Source: Maribacter sp. 4G9 (lineage in GTDB: Bacteria; Bacteroidota; Bacteroidia; Flavobacteriales; Flavobacteriaceae). From it: 46,582 nucleotides of DNA. The notes beneath the pieces are model-generated. The model saw nothing but the letters and a program-made list of their open reading frames with translations. It made no database searches and was not told where the DNA came from. Of the stretch, positions 29,777 to 37,624 are shown one piece after another. The DNA is taken from positions 1 to 46,582 of the forward strand of contig NZ_MDGL01000028.1 in NCBI RefSeq assembly GCF_002742265.1, given 5' to 3'. A program made the translations under genes and the position numbers. Numbering within the stretch: the stretch's first letter is position 1; each line of letters starts with the position of its first letter.

Positions 29777-30271
29777 ATAAACCCTGTTTTTCTTGGGTTC
29801 AAAGAGCACGTTTACATGTTCCTGTAAGGAAGTGGAAAGGGAAATTCCTTTATAATCGGCCTTCACAGGATATTTTTTGTGGTTTCTGTTGACCAAAACC
29901 GCGGTCTTTAATTGTTTGAGGGGGGTTTTAAGAAAGTGATGTACACCATAAATCAATGTGGTGCCGGAGTTCAGCACATCGTCTACCAATACGACCGACT
30001 TATTGGCATATTCGTTTTCTGTTAAAGACGTGGATACACCGCTTTTCAGTGGGTCCTTTTTATCCATCATTACTTTACAAAGAATTATTTCGGCTTCTGT
30101 AATTTTTTTAAGAACGTCCATTATTTTTTTGGCAAAAAGAAGTCCTCCGCCATCAATCCCGGCTACTACAATTTCCTTTTCGGAAACGTTGGTCTCGTAA
30201 ATTTGATAGGCAATCCGTTCAATTTTGTGCTGGATCTGTTGATGGTTCAATATTTGTTGTTGCATGGCCAT
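29768..30271 (-). CDS. Phosphoribosyltransferase family protein
   Basis: 167 residues with the type I PRTase fold. The PRPP loop is VVLVDDVLNSGTTLIYGV (residues ~92-109), preceded by GIDGGGLLFAKKI, and the hood segment resembles PyrR (AVLVNRNHKKYPVKADYKG). PyrR-like proteins are uracil phosphoribosyltransferases and pyr regulators in Firmicutes. In Flavobacteriaceae this stand-alone gene is generally left as phosphoribosyltransferase, and no pyr genes are near, so the substrate is open. Start at 30271, or at the second Met two codons later. A TATATTTA box lies at 30286-30293. Confidence 0.85.
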   Translation of the reverse strand: MAMQQQILNHQQIQHKIERIAYQIYETNVSEKEIVVAGIDGGGLLFAKKIMDVLKKITEAEIILCKVMMDKKDPLKSGVSTSLTENEYANKSVVLVDDVLNSGTTLIYGVHHFLKTPLKQLKTAVLVNRNHKKYPVKADYKGISLSTSLQEHVNVLFEPKKNRVYLD

Positions 30272-30285
30272 TCAATTCTAAGGGA

Positions 30286-30293
30286 TAAATATA
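30286..30293 (-). promoter_or_regulatory. -7 box of the phosphoribosyltransferase gene
   Basis: TATATTTA on the minus strand, 7 of 8 against TAnnTTTG, 14 bp upstream of the ATG. Confidence 0.4.
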
Positions 30294-30307
30294 GGGGTTA
30301 TTTGATT

Positions 30308-30606
30308 TTTTGTTGTTCGTTCTTGGTTTTTAGAAAAAAAACTATTTATTTTTCGTTTTTCACTCTGAACCCTGAACCTGAACTCTGTATTCTGCACTTT
30401 CGCAATTCGCTAATCGCTGGACGCATTTCGCTGATTTTTAATTCTAAGTTTAAGTTTTCAGGTTTCAAGTTCCAGATTTATCTGTTCCCTATTAACTTTC
30501 ACTTTTCACTTTTCACTTTTCACTCTGACCTCTGAACTCTGAACTTTGAACTCCTGCATTCTGCACTTTTGTTGTAGGTTGCTCGTTTTTGGTTGTTGGT
30601 TTCCTA
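30308..30606. repeat. Drifting heptanucleotide tandem array
   Basis: About 300 bp between two leftward genes consist largely of 7-bp units whose sequence drifts along the array. The core keeps register: units begin at 30501, 30508, 30515, 30522, 30529, 30536, 30543 and 30550 (ACTTTTC three times, then ACTCTGA, CCTCTGA, ACTCTGA, ACTTTGA), then 30558 and 30565 after one 8-bp step. Earlier parts show units such as CTAATCG, CTGGACG, CATTTCG. Both ends turn into GTTNTTG-like units. The apparent open frame through it (30203-30535) is a by-product. No gene, promoter or stable hairpin explains it. Confidence 0.8.
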
Positions 30607-30637
30607 AAACTAATTCCTAACCCATTACTCCTGAAAT

Positions 30638-31015
30638 CTACTCGTCTTCACTCCCCTCCAAATAATCGTCTATTTCCCTACGGTCTTTCTTTGTAGGCCT
30701 ACCCGTTCCCTTTTTGCGGTAATACTCCTTGGAATATTGTAAAAGTTCCTGATGGTCAAAAGCTTCCTTGGGCGTAGTGTCCTTTCTGTAGATATCCACC
30801 AATTTGGCACCTACCCGATTTTCGGGAATATCCAAAACCGTAAGTTGGTAATCAATTTGGTTTTTGCGCACGATTATTTTATCCATAGGAAATACTTCCC
30901 TACTAGGTTTTGCTGTTTGGTCATTTATTTTGACCTGACCTTTTTTACAGGCATTGGTGGCAATATTTCTTGTCTTAAAATAACGGGTACTCCAAAGGTA
31001 CTTATCAATGCGCAT
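30638..31015 (-). CDS. hslR: S4-domain RNA-binding protein, Hsp15 (HslR)-like
   Basis: 125 residues. S4 domain at the N terminus (MRIDKYLWSTRYFKTRNIATNACKKG, then VKINDQTAKPSREV), followed by a basic tail with the YYRKKGTGRPTKKDRRE element typical of the Hsp15 family. In E. coli Hsp15 binds 50S subunits carrying stalled nascent chains and helps recycle them. ATG 31015; a TATTTTTG box at 31047-31054 directs it. Upstream of the heptamer array, which its transcript would run into. Confidence 0.88.
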   Translation of the reverse strand: MRIDKYLWSTRYFKTRNIATNACKKGQVKINDQTAKPSREVFPMDKIIVRKNQIDYQLTVLDIPENRVGAKLVDIYRKDTTPKEAFDHQELLQYSKEYYRKKGTGRPTKKDRREIDDYLEGSEDE

Positions 31016-31046
31016 GGCAAACTAAAATCTTTGTTAAGGTTTCCCA

Positions 31047-31054
31047 CAAAAATA
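31047..31054 (-). promoter_or_regulatory. -7 box of hslR
   Basis: TATTTTTG on the minus strand, full TAnnTTTG match, 31 bp before the ATG. Confidence 0.5.
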
Positions 31055-31091
31055 GGGGAAAATTGTATCTTGCGCGCCTAAAATATTGTTG

Positions 31092-32060
31092 ATGAAATTG
31101 AAAAACATAGTAATAATTACCATTGTTTTCGGAACGATTTGGTCCTGTAGAAAGGATGATGATCCCATTGGAGAGGTCGTTCCTCCAAGATCTATCATAG
31201 AAGTTGCCGCTGAGGATGATGCCGAAATACGAGAGTTCTTGAGTACCCACTTTTTTAACTACGAGGATTTTCAAGATCCACCCGAAGGCTTTGATTTTAA
31301 GATACAATTTGATACGATTTCAGGAGAGAATGAAGACAAAACCTCTATTTTGGATAGTGGTTCCCTTCCTGGAATAGAGTTTGGGATGGAAACGATTACT
31401 ATTCCTTCGGCTGCATTTAGAATTACAGACGGCGAAGAGGCTGAACATACCCTTTACTATTTGATAGCAAGACAAGGCGTTTCAGAAGAGACACCAACAA
31501 TCGGGGACGATGTGGCTCTAAGGTATGAAGGTTTATTGTTGAATGGAACAATTTTCGATAATTCCGGTAGTCAGCCTTTACTATTAAATTTAACTGCTGG
31601 TGATGGAAGGGGTTTAACTATTGGTTTTGGAAATGGAGTAGAATATTTAAAAACAGGAATTGATTTTATTGATAATGGAGATGGCACGGTGTCTTATTCT
31701 GATTATGGTATTGGAGCTATTTTTATCCCATCGGGGCTGGCCTATTTTAATGGGTCACCCAGCTCTCTAATCCCTACATATTCTCCATTGATCTTCAAAA
31801 TTGACGCATTGGCTTATCAAAAGGATACGGATTTTGACGGGGACGGTATTCCCTCTATTTTGGAAGATGTGGATGGGGATGGTAATCTAAACAATGATAA
31901 TACGGATGGAGATATTTTGGCCAATTTTAACGATACGGATGATGATGGAGATGGAATACCTACCAGAGAAGAAATTATATTAGATGATGAAGGGAATTTT
32001 GTAGGCTTTAAGGATACGGATGGCGATGGTATTCCTGATCATTTGGATAGGGATTCTTAA
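31092..32060 (+). CDS. FKBP-type peptidyl-prolyl isomerase lipoprotein with Asp-rich calcium-binding tail
   Basis: 322 residues from ATG 31092 (two TTG codons precede it in frame). Lipoprotein signal ending T-I-W-S-C with Cys19. Residues ~120-240 resemble an FKBP domain (DDVALRYEGLLLNGTIFDNS, later FIPSGLAYF), a fold used by surface isomerases of gliding Bacteroidota. The last ~75 residues carry four Asp-rich DxDxDG-type repeats (DTDFDGDGIPS, DVDGDGN, DTDDDGDGIPT, DTDGDGIPDH), like thrombospondin type 3 calcium-binding units. Divergent from hslR. A strong terminator follows. Confidence 0.85.
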   Translation: MKLKNIVIITIVFGTIWSCRKDDDPIGEVVPPRSIIEVAAEDDAEIREFLSTHFFNYEDFQDPPEGFDFKIQFDTISGENEDKTSILDSGSLPGIEFGMETITIPSAAFRITDGEEAEHTLYYLIARQGVSEETPTIGDDVALRYEGLLLNGTIFDNSGSQPLLLNLTAGDGRGLTIGFGNGVEYLKTGIDFIDNGDGTVSYSDYGIGAIFIPSGLAYFNGSPSSLIPTYSPLIFKIDALAYQKDTDFDGDGIPSILEDVDGDGNLNNDNTDGDILANFNDTDDDGDGIPTREEIILDDEGNFVGFKDTDGDGIPDHLDRDS

Positions 32061-32085
32061 ATAATTCAATTTATTTGCAAGAATA

Positions 32086-32119
32086 AAAAAAGGCTTCCAG
32101 TACCCTGGAAGCCTTTTTT
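32086..32119. terminator. Bidirectional terminator
   Basis: 15-bp perfect stem aaaaaaggcttccag / ctggaagcctttttt with TACC loop, between convergent genes ending at 32060 (+) and 32137 (-). Confidence 0.95.
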
Positions 32120-32136
32120 ATGGGAAATTTTTCCGC

Positions 32137-32724
32137 TCAAATCTTTAGGGACAAGCTCAAAATAAGTTGGTCCGGTCTAGTGTCTACTCGATTGTTTATG
32201 GAGATACCTCCATTGGCATCAATAAAATTGACCTCGTTTTCACTAAAACCACGCTCATATCTCAAATCGATTCCCAACTTGCCCAAGTTGACCCCGGCAC
32301 CTATGTTTAGACCTACTGAAAAATCGTTTTCCACATCGCCCAAGGTAACGCCTTCAAAGTCGGTGTCCAAAATATATTGGAATGCTGGTCCGGCAAATAA
32401 ATTTAGTGGACCTATCACATTAACACCTAAGAGGACGGGTGCATCCAATTTTTTCATTTTAAAATCTCCGTCATCATATCCGGATGATATACTAGTATAA
32501 ACCAATTCTGGTCTTACATATATTTTATCTCCTAGTTTCCCATAAATACCCAAATGGTACCCCAAGTTTTTGTTCGGGTCTTCAAAAGCATCCGCTGTAG
32601 AATCAAAATAGTTTCCATTTCCTGCGTAGTTTAAACCTCCCTTGATTCCAAATCCAGAACCGCTTTGTGCCATCGCGGTCAGACCGGTCAAAAGCATCAC
32701 AGTTAAAAAAAGTGTTTTTTTCAT
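32137..32724 (-). CDS. Outer-membrane beta-barrel protein (PorT/OmpW-like porin family)
   Basis: 195 residues with a signal peptide (MKKTLFLTVMLLTGLTAMAQ). After it the sequence alternates polar and aromatic/aliphatic residues in about eight strands (FGIKGGLNYAG, LGYHLGIYGKLG, KIYVRPELVYTS, LFAGPAFQYIL, FSVGLNIGAGVNLGKLGIDLRYERGF) and ends with the strand LILSLSLKI, closing in an aliphatic residue. This is the small 8-stranded barrel common in Bacteroidota. Its role is unknown. Bounded by a shared terminator on one side and a 530-bp spacer on the other. Confidence 0.88.
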   Translation of the reverse strand: MKKTLFLTVMLLTGLTAMAQSGSGFGIKGGLNYAGNGNYFDSTADAFEDPNKNLGYHLGIYGKLGDKIYVRPELVYTSISSGYDDGDFKMKKLDAPVLLGVNVIGPLNLFAGPAFQYILDTDFEGVTLGDVENDFSVGLNIGAGVNLGKLGIDLRYERGFSENEVNFIDANGGISINNRVDTRPDQLILSLSLKI

Positions 32725-33112
32725 AATAGTTTTATTTTATTGAAACATTCGTATCAAGAACAATACCGATCGTTTCCTTTCTCGTTATACCATCAGAACG
32801 GAGGGTAAAGTTCTTTTATTGTTTGGCGAAGTTAGGGGAGGATTGGATTTTCTATTGTCGCATCAAGAAGCAAGATTGACTTATAACGTATCTGGTTGCC
32901 CTTTTGAAGTATGACCATTTTTTTTGTTCGGTGGATAATCCCTTAGAATACATACTTTTTTTAGAAGGCCGTCGAGACCTAATTTTATATTGTTCAGCAT
33001 GAATCCCTGCAACCATCCGTTCAAATTTTTGGAGGAATGTGACCAACATTGGATTTTCAAAAACGAAAAACCTTCTTTGGTTTTTATTAAGTTTTGGAGC
33101 CAAGGAGTTCAC
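32725..33112. other. Spacer upstream of the outer-membrane protein and tgt genes
   Basis: About 390 bp without a convincing gene. A basic 86-codon minus-strand frame (32852-33112) is open but starts next to the tgt -7 box and has no family resemblance; I treat it as chance. Promoters for the leftward barrel gene must lie here but no full consensus is visible. Confidence 0.5.
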
Positions 33113-33120
33113 TATCTTTG
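33113..33120 (+). promoter_or_regulatory. -7 box of the tgt operon
   Basis: TATCTTTG, full consensus, with TTTG at 33093-33096 (16-bp gap). It is followed by CACC. It implies a leader of about 130 nt before tgt. Confidence 0.6.
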
Positions 33121-33137
33121 CACCTTTATTGGCACCG

Positions 33138-33241
33138 CCTAAGAGGTCAATCGAAGGCGTAACCTGAAATTATTAATTCATTGATGAATTTTACCTAGAG
33201 GTCCTACCAATGCAATATTTACTGGCAGGTTACCTAGAGGT
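33138..33241 (+). promoter_or_regulatory. tgt leader with three CCTAgAGGT motifs
   Basis: CCTAAGAGGT at 33138-33147, CCTAGAGGT at 33194-33202 and CCTAGAGGT at 33233-33241. The last two share TTACCTAGAGGT exactly. Each ACCTAGAGGT is a short inverted repeat. They lie between the -7 box and the TTG start at 33258. It does not match the preQ1-I riboswitch consensus that I can recall. Confidence 0.4.
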
Positions 33242-33257
33242 TGTTTACCCAAGCATA

Positions 33258-34388
33258 TTGAAATTTACATTACATCACACAGATTCACTAAGCAAGGCAA
33301 GGGCGGGTACCCTTACCACAGATCATGGAAACATAGAAACGCCTATTTTTATGCCCGTTGGAACAGTTGCATCCGTAAAGGGAGTACATCAAAAGGAGTT
33401 GAGGGACGAAATTAACCCTGACATCATATTGGGCAATACCTATCATCTTTTTTTAAGACCAAAGACCGATATTCTAAAGAAAGCTGGCGGACTTCATAAA
33501 TTCATGGGATGGGACCGGAATATCCTGACCGATAGTGGTGGGTATCAAGTATACTCACTGTCCGGGAATAGGAAAATAAAGGAAGAAGGCGTAAAGTTTA
33601 AATCCCATATTGACGGGTCAATGCATATGTTCACCCCGGAAAATGTCATGGAAATCCAACGGGTCATTGGTGCGGATATCATCATGGCCTTTGATGAATG
33701 TACCCCTTATCCCTGTGATTATAATTATGCCAAGCGTTCCATGCATATGACCCACCGATGGTTGGACCGTTGTATAAACCATCTTGAAAAGACCCCTTTT
33801 GTATACGACTATACCCAAAGTTTTTTCCCTATTGTACAGGGTTCTACGTACAAGGATTTACGGAGGCAGTCCGCGGAATATATAGCGAACGCGGGTGCTG
33901 AGGGAAATGCCATTGGCGGACTTTCCGTGGGGGAACCTGCCGAGGAAATGTACGGCATGACAGAAGTGGTCTGCGAAATCCTCCCCGAGGACAAACCCAG
34001 ATATTTAATGGGGGTTGGTACTCCCATAAACATCTTGGAAAATATTGCACTTGGTATAGATATGTTCGATTGTGTAATGCCAACCAGAAACGCAAGAAAC
34101 GGGATGCTTTTTACGGCACACGGCACCATCAATATAAAGAACAAAAAATGGGAGGATGATTTTTCGCCCATTGATGAAATGGGAACTACCTTTGTTGATA
34201 GGGAATACACCAAGGCCTATTTAAGACATTTGTTCGTGGCGAATGAATATTTGGGAAAACAAATCGCTACTATTCATAATTTAGGATTCTATCTTTGGTT
34301 GGTGCGTCAAGCAAGAAAGCATATTTTGGACGGGGATTTTTATACTTGGAAAAATAGCATGGTAAAACAAATGGACAAAAGACTGTAG
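33258..34388 (+). CDS. tgt: tRNA-guanine transglycosylase (queuine/preQ1)
   Basis: Exchanges guanine 34 for preQ1 in tRNAs with GUN anticodons. Start set at TTG 33258, giving a normal N terminus (KFTLHHTDSLSKARAG) and 376 residues, against 375 in E. coli. ATG 33210 would add 16 residues not expected in the family. DSGGYQVYSLS substrate loop, FDCVMPTRNARNG with nucleophile D271, and TIHNL with H340 are present. The zinc loop, CxCxxC in most bacteria, reads G309-T-T311-F-V-D314, so all three cysteines are missing. First gene of tgt-lptFG-EamA, the next start overlapping by one base. Confidence 0.95.
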   Translation: MKFTLHHTDSLSKARAGTLTTDHGNIETPIFMPVGTVASVKGVHQKELRDEINPDIILGNTYHLFLRPKTDILKKAGGLHKFMGWDRNILTDSGGYQVYSLSGNRKIKEEGVKFKSHIDGSMHMFTPENVMEIQRVIGADIIMAFDECTPYPCDYNYAKRSMHMTHRWLDRCINHLEKTPFVYDYTQSFFPIVQGSTYKDLRRQSAEYIANAGAEGNAIGGLSVGEPAEEMYGMTEVVCEILPEDKPRYLMGVGTPINILENIALGIDMFDCVMPTRNARNGMLFTAHGTINIKNKKWEDDFSPIDEMGTTFVDREYTKAYLRHLFVANEYLGKQIATIHNLGFYLWLVRQARKHILDGDFYTWKNSMVKQMDKRL

Positions 34389-35470
34389 TGCTCTCGATAA
34401 TAGACAAATATATATTAAAGCGTTACTTGGCCACTTTCGCCTTGATGCTGCTCTTATTCATCCCAATAGGGATAATGGTAAATTTGGCGGAGCAGATCGG
34501 GAAGATGATCGACAATGAGGCACCATTGAATGAAATACTGTTCTATTATCTAAATTTTACCATTTACATAGGTAGTCTTCTCTTTCCTATTTTCCTTTTT
34601 CTATCGGTCATTTTTTTTACTTCAAAACTGGCCAATAATACGGAAATCGTTGCCATATTAAGTTCCGGTGTTTCGTATGGTAGATTCCTGCGCCCCTACT
34701 TGATCGGGGCCACCATCATCGCCATTATCATGTTCTTTATGACCATGTTCATTGTTCCTCAGGCAAGTATCGGTTTTAATGAATTCAAATTTAAATACCT
34801 TAAGCGCGGTAAGCAGGACAGGATTACCAACAATATATTTAACCAACTCAATGAAACGGATTTTATCTATGTTAGTAGTTTTGATCCCGCGAGGCAATTG
34901 GGGCATAATTTCACCTATGAAAGGTTCCATAGCGACAACAAGCTCGATTTTAAAATATCCGCAGTAAATATCCGATGGGTGGAAAAGGACAGTAATTATA
35001 GGCTTACTTCCTATGTAAAACGGAAAATGGTAGGGGACTCTGCAATCTTGGAGAGCAAACGTCGACTGGACACGATTTTTTCGTTTAAAATAGATGATCT
35101 CACCCCCGTTTCCTATGTAGCAGAGACCAAAAACCTGTTTGAACTAGATCAATTTATTGCCGATCAAAAACGAAAGGGAGCATCCAATATCAATACCTAT
35201 ATTCTGGTCAAATACAAACGATGGGCATTGCCTTTAACGGCGTTTATTCTCACCATAATAGCGGTAGCGGTTTCCTCGGTAAAAAGAAGGGGAGGAATGG
35301 GTGTAAACCTGGCCTTTGGTATTTTGGTGGCCTTTGTGTTTATCTTTTTTGACAAGGTTTTTGGAACGCTCGCGGAACAGTCCGGATTTTCGCCATTATT
35401 GGCGGTTATCATTCCCAATGTACTTTTTGGCCTATTGGCCTTTTATCTTCTGCAAAATGCAAAAAGATAG
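34388..35470 (+). CDS. LptF/LptG family LPS export permease
   Basis: 360 residues. Start GTG 34388 shares its first base with the tgt stop (TAGTG). Six membrane spans: three N-terminal (LATFALMLLLFIPIGIMV, LLFPIFLFLSVIFFT, LIGATIIAIIMFFMTMFIV), a periplasmic beta-jellyroll (~115-265), and three C-terminal spans. DKYILKRYL at the start and the YKRWALPLTAFILTIIAVAVSS segment are typical of YjgP/YjgQ permeases. It should work with LptB (2707-3447) to lift LPS from the inner membrane. F and G paralogues cannot be told apart here. Confidence 0.92.
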   Translation: MLSIIDKYILKRYLATFALMLLLFIPIGIMVNLAEQIGKMIDNEAPLNEILFYYLNFTIYIGSLLFPIFLFLSVIFFTSKLANNTEIVAILSSGVSYGRFLRPYLIGATIIAIIMFFMTMFIVPQASIGFNEFKFKYLKRGKQDRITNNIFNQLNETDFIYVSSFDPARQLGHNFTYERFHSDNKLDFKISAVNIRWVEKDSNYRLTSYVKRKMVGDSAILESKRRLDTIFSFKIDDLTPVSYVAETKNLFELDQFIADQKRKGASNINTYILVKYKRWALPLTAFILTIIAVAVSSVKRRGGMGVNLAFGILVAFVFIFFDKVFGTLAEQSGFSPLLAVIIPNVLFGLLAFYLLQNAKR

Positions 35471-36386
35471 AATTCTCAATCTGATCCATTTACACATAAT
35501 TGTTTTTATTTGGGGCTTTACAGCGATATTGGGGAAATTGATTTCCATTGATTCCCTACCGTTGGTATGGTACAGGATGTTATTGGCTTCTGTTTTTATT
35601 TTAATTTACATCTTAGTGGTTCGCCTTCGATTAAAGGTAGACAGAAGGACTTTGGGTTGGCTGATTTTTGGAGGGATGGTGGTTGCCGGTCACTGGGTCA
35701 CTTTTTTTTATGCCATAAAGATTTCCACCATATCCGTGGCGCTGGCCATGATGTCCACGGGAGCTTTTTTTACCGCTTTGATGGAACCCTTTGTTTTTGG
35801 GCGAAAAGTAATTGCATATGAATTGTTGTTTGGGGTCTTGGTCATTGCAGGGCTCGTTTTGATCTTTAGGGTGGAGTCCAACCATACTTATGGTATGTTG
35901 GTGGCCTTATTCTCTGCTTTTTTGGCCGCGGTATTTTCATTGGTCAATGGAAAACTGGTAAAACAAAATAAACCTTCTGTAATATCATTTTATGAATTAA
36001 GTATTGGAGTATTGTTTCTTTCCTTGATTTTGGCCATAAGAGGCAGTTTTTCGTCGGAATTTTTTCAACTAAGCAAGATGGATTGGTCGTATATTTTTAT
36101 TCTGGCCCTTATATGTACTGCCTATGCTTTTTTTGCTTCCATAAAAGTGATGCGAGTATTGACACCCTATACCGTAATGTTGACGACAAATTTGGAACCC
36201 GTTTACGGTATCTTATTGGCTTGGGTTATTTTTGGGTCGGAAGAACAATTGGATCCATTGTTTTATATAGGTGCCCTAATTATTTTGTGTACGGTGATAT
36301 TGAACGGGATTTTAAAATACAGGGCAAGTCTAAACAAACTGCCCATAAGGAAAGCAAGGAATTTCTTATATGGTAACAAAAGTTGA
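35457..36386 (+). CDS. DMT-superfamily transporter (EamA family)
   Basis: 309 residues from ATG 35457, which lies 14 bp inside the previous gene. The longer open frame from 35316 is antisense-like read-through of lptFG and lacks membrane character. Ten predicted spans in two EamA repeats: the first begins IHLHIIVFIWGFTAILGK, the second contains LVALFSAFLAAVFSLVNGKLV and ends in NLEPVYGILLAWVIFGE-like signature. Exporters of amino acids or metabolites are common in the family; the substrate is unknown. Last gene of the tgt operon. Confidence 0.9.
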   Translation: MQKDRILNLIHLHIIVFIWGFTAILGKLISIDSLPLVWYRMLLASVFILIYILVVRLRLKVDRRTLGWLIFGGMVVAGHWVTFFYAIKISTISVALAMMSTGAFFTALMEPFVFGRKVIAYELLFGVLVIAGLVLIFRVESNHTYGMLVALFSAFLAAVFSLVNGKLVKQNKPSVISFYELSIGVLFLSLILAIRGSFSSEFFQLSKMDWSYIFILALICTAYAFFASIKVMRVLTPYTVMLTTNLEPVYGILLAWVIFGSEEQLDPLFYIGALIILCTVILNGILKYRASLNKLPIRKARNFLYGNKS

Positions 36387-36464
36387 AAGTGCGGATAATG
36401 TTGGAAGCTGTACCTTCCAAGCTATCTGTCAAATTGACTATGGGCAGATTACCCATTAAAGTTT

Positions 36465-36472
36465 TATCTTTG
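36465..36472 (+). promoter_or_regulatory. -7 box of accA
   Basis: TATCTTTG, full consensus, 32 bp before the ATG at 36505. No clear -33 element. Confidence 0.5.
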
Positions 36473-36504
36473 CCTGCACAACGAACGAAATCTTATTGAA
36501 AACT

Positions 36505-37458
36505 ATGGAGTATTTGGATTTTGAACTTCCAATTAAGGAATTGGAAGACCAATTGGACAAGTGTATTGTTATAGGGGAGGAAAGTGATGTAGACGTATCC
36601 GAAACCTGTAAACAAATAGAGAAGAAATTAGAGGAGACAAGGAAGGAAATCTATAAAAACCTCACTCCTTGGCAACGTGTTCAATTATCGAGACATCCAA
36701 ACAGACCCTACACGTTGGATTATATCAGGGCCATTTGTGGAGATACATTTCTCGAATTGCATGGGGATCGTAACGTAAAGGACGATAAGGCCATGATCGG
36801 GGGATTGGGTAAAATAGGTGATCAGAGTTATATGTTCATTGGGCAACAAAAAGGCTACAACACCAAGACAAGACAATATAGGAACTTTGGAATGGCCAAT
36901 CCAGAAGGGTATAGAAAGGCGTTACGATTGATGAAATCTGCCGAGAAATTCGGCATACCAGTAGTAACACTTATCGATACTCCTGGTGCCTATCCAGGTA
37001 TTGAGGCGGAGGAAAGAGGTCAGGGAGAGGCAATTGCCCGGAATATTTTGGAAATGACGCGATTGGAAGTACCCATCATCGTTGCCATTATTGGCGAAGG
37101 AGCTTCGGGAGGTGCTTTGGGGATTGGAGTAGGAGACAAGGTTTTGATGTTGGAAAACACTTGGTATTCGGTTATTTCACCAGAATCCTGTTCATCAATC
37201 CTTTGGAGAAGTTGGGAATTTAAGGAAAGGGCGGCGGAAGCATTGAAGCTTACGGCCAGTGACATGAAAAAACTTAAATTGATTGATGAAATTGTCAAAG
37301 AACCCGCAGGAGGGGCACACACCAACAGGGAAAAAACCTTTGAAATCTTCAAAAACAAAATTGCCGCACATTATGAGGAACTCCAAAAGTTATCACCAAA
37401 AGAATTGGTGAAACAACGGATGGAAAAATATGCCAACATGGGTGTTTTTAATGGTTAA
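36505..37458 (+). CDS. accA: Acetyl-CoA carboxylase carboxyltransferase subunit alpha
   Basis: 317 residues; with AccD forms the enzyme that transfers carboxyl to acetyl-CoA for malonyl-CoA. Start ATG 36505 gives [10 protein letters not shown], the standard N terminus; a TTG at 36496 is open in frame. [62 protein letters not shown] and [15 protein letters not shown] blocks are intact. The accD partner is elsewhere. Single gene with promoter and terminator. Confidence 0.97.
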   Translation: MEYLDFELPIKELEDQLDKCIVIGEESDVDVSETCKQIEKKLEETRKEIYKNLTPWQRVQLSRHPNRPYTLDYIRAICGDTFLELHGDRNVKDDKAMIGGLGKIGDQSYMFIGQQKGYNTKTRQYRNFGMANPEGYRKALRLMKSAEKFGIPVVTLIDTPGAYPGIEAEERGQGEAIARNILEMTRLEVPIIVAIIGEGASGGALGIGVGDKVLMLENTWYSVISPESCSSILWRSWEFKERAAEALKLTASDMKKLKLIDEIVKEPAGGAHTNREKTFEIFKNKIAAHYEELQKLSPKELVKQRMEKYANMGVFNG

Positions 37459-37485
37459 ACTACCATTTTAACTGCATCACATTGG

Positions 37486-37513
37486 ACCGAAGATTTTCAT
37501 CTTCGGTTTTTTT
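37486..37513 (+). terminator. Terminator of accA
   Basis: 9-bp stem accgaagat / atcttcggt, loop TTTC, then seven T; 28 bp after the stop. Confidence 0.92.
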
Positions 37514-37624
37514 ATGTTATCAACATAAAATTGTATTTTATCAACAGGCAATTGTTAGTTAACTGTGGACATTGGTTGCACCTCAATTAAAGTTAACTAA
37601 AGGTTAATTGTATATTTTCGCACT

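Noticed and set aside
30203-30535. 110-codon frame rich in Phe and Ser
   Set aside because: It is produced by the heptamer array and overlaps the start of the phosphoribosyltransferase gene.
32852-33112. Basic 86-residue minus-strand frame
   Set aside because: No recognisable motif; it starts next to the tgt -7 box and no promoter of its own is visible.
33121-33257. preQ1-I riboswitch upstream of tgt
   Set aside because: AGAGGT resembles the first strand, but the CCUCU partner and the A-rich tail are absent.
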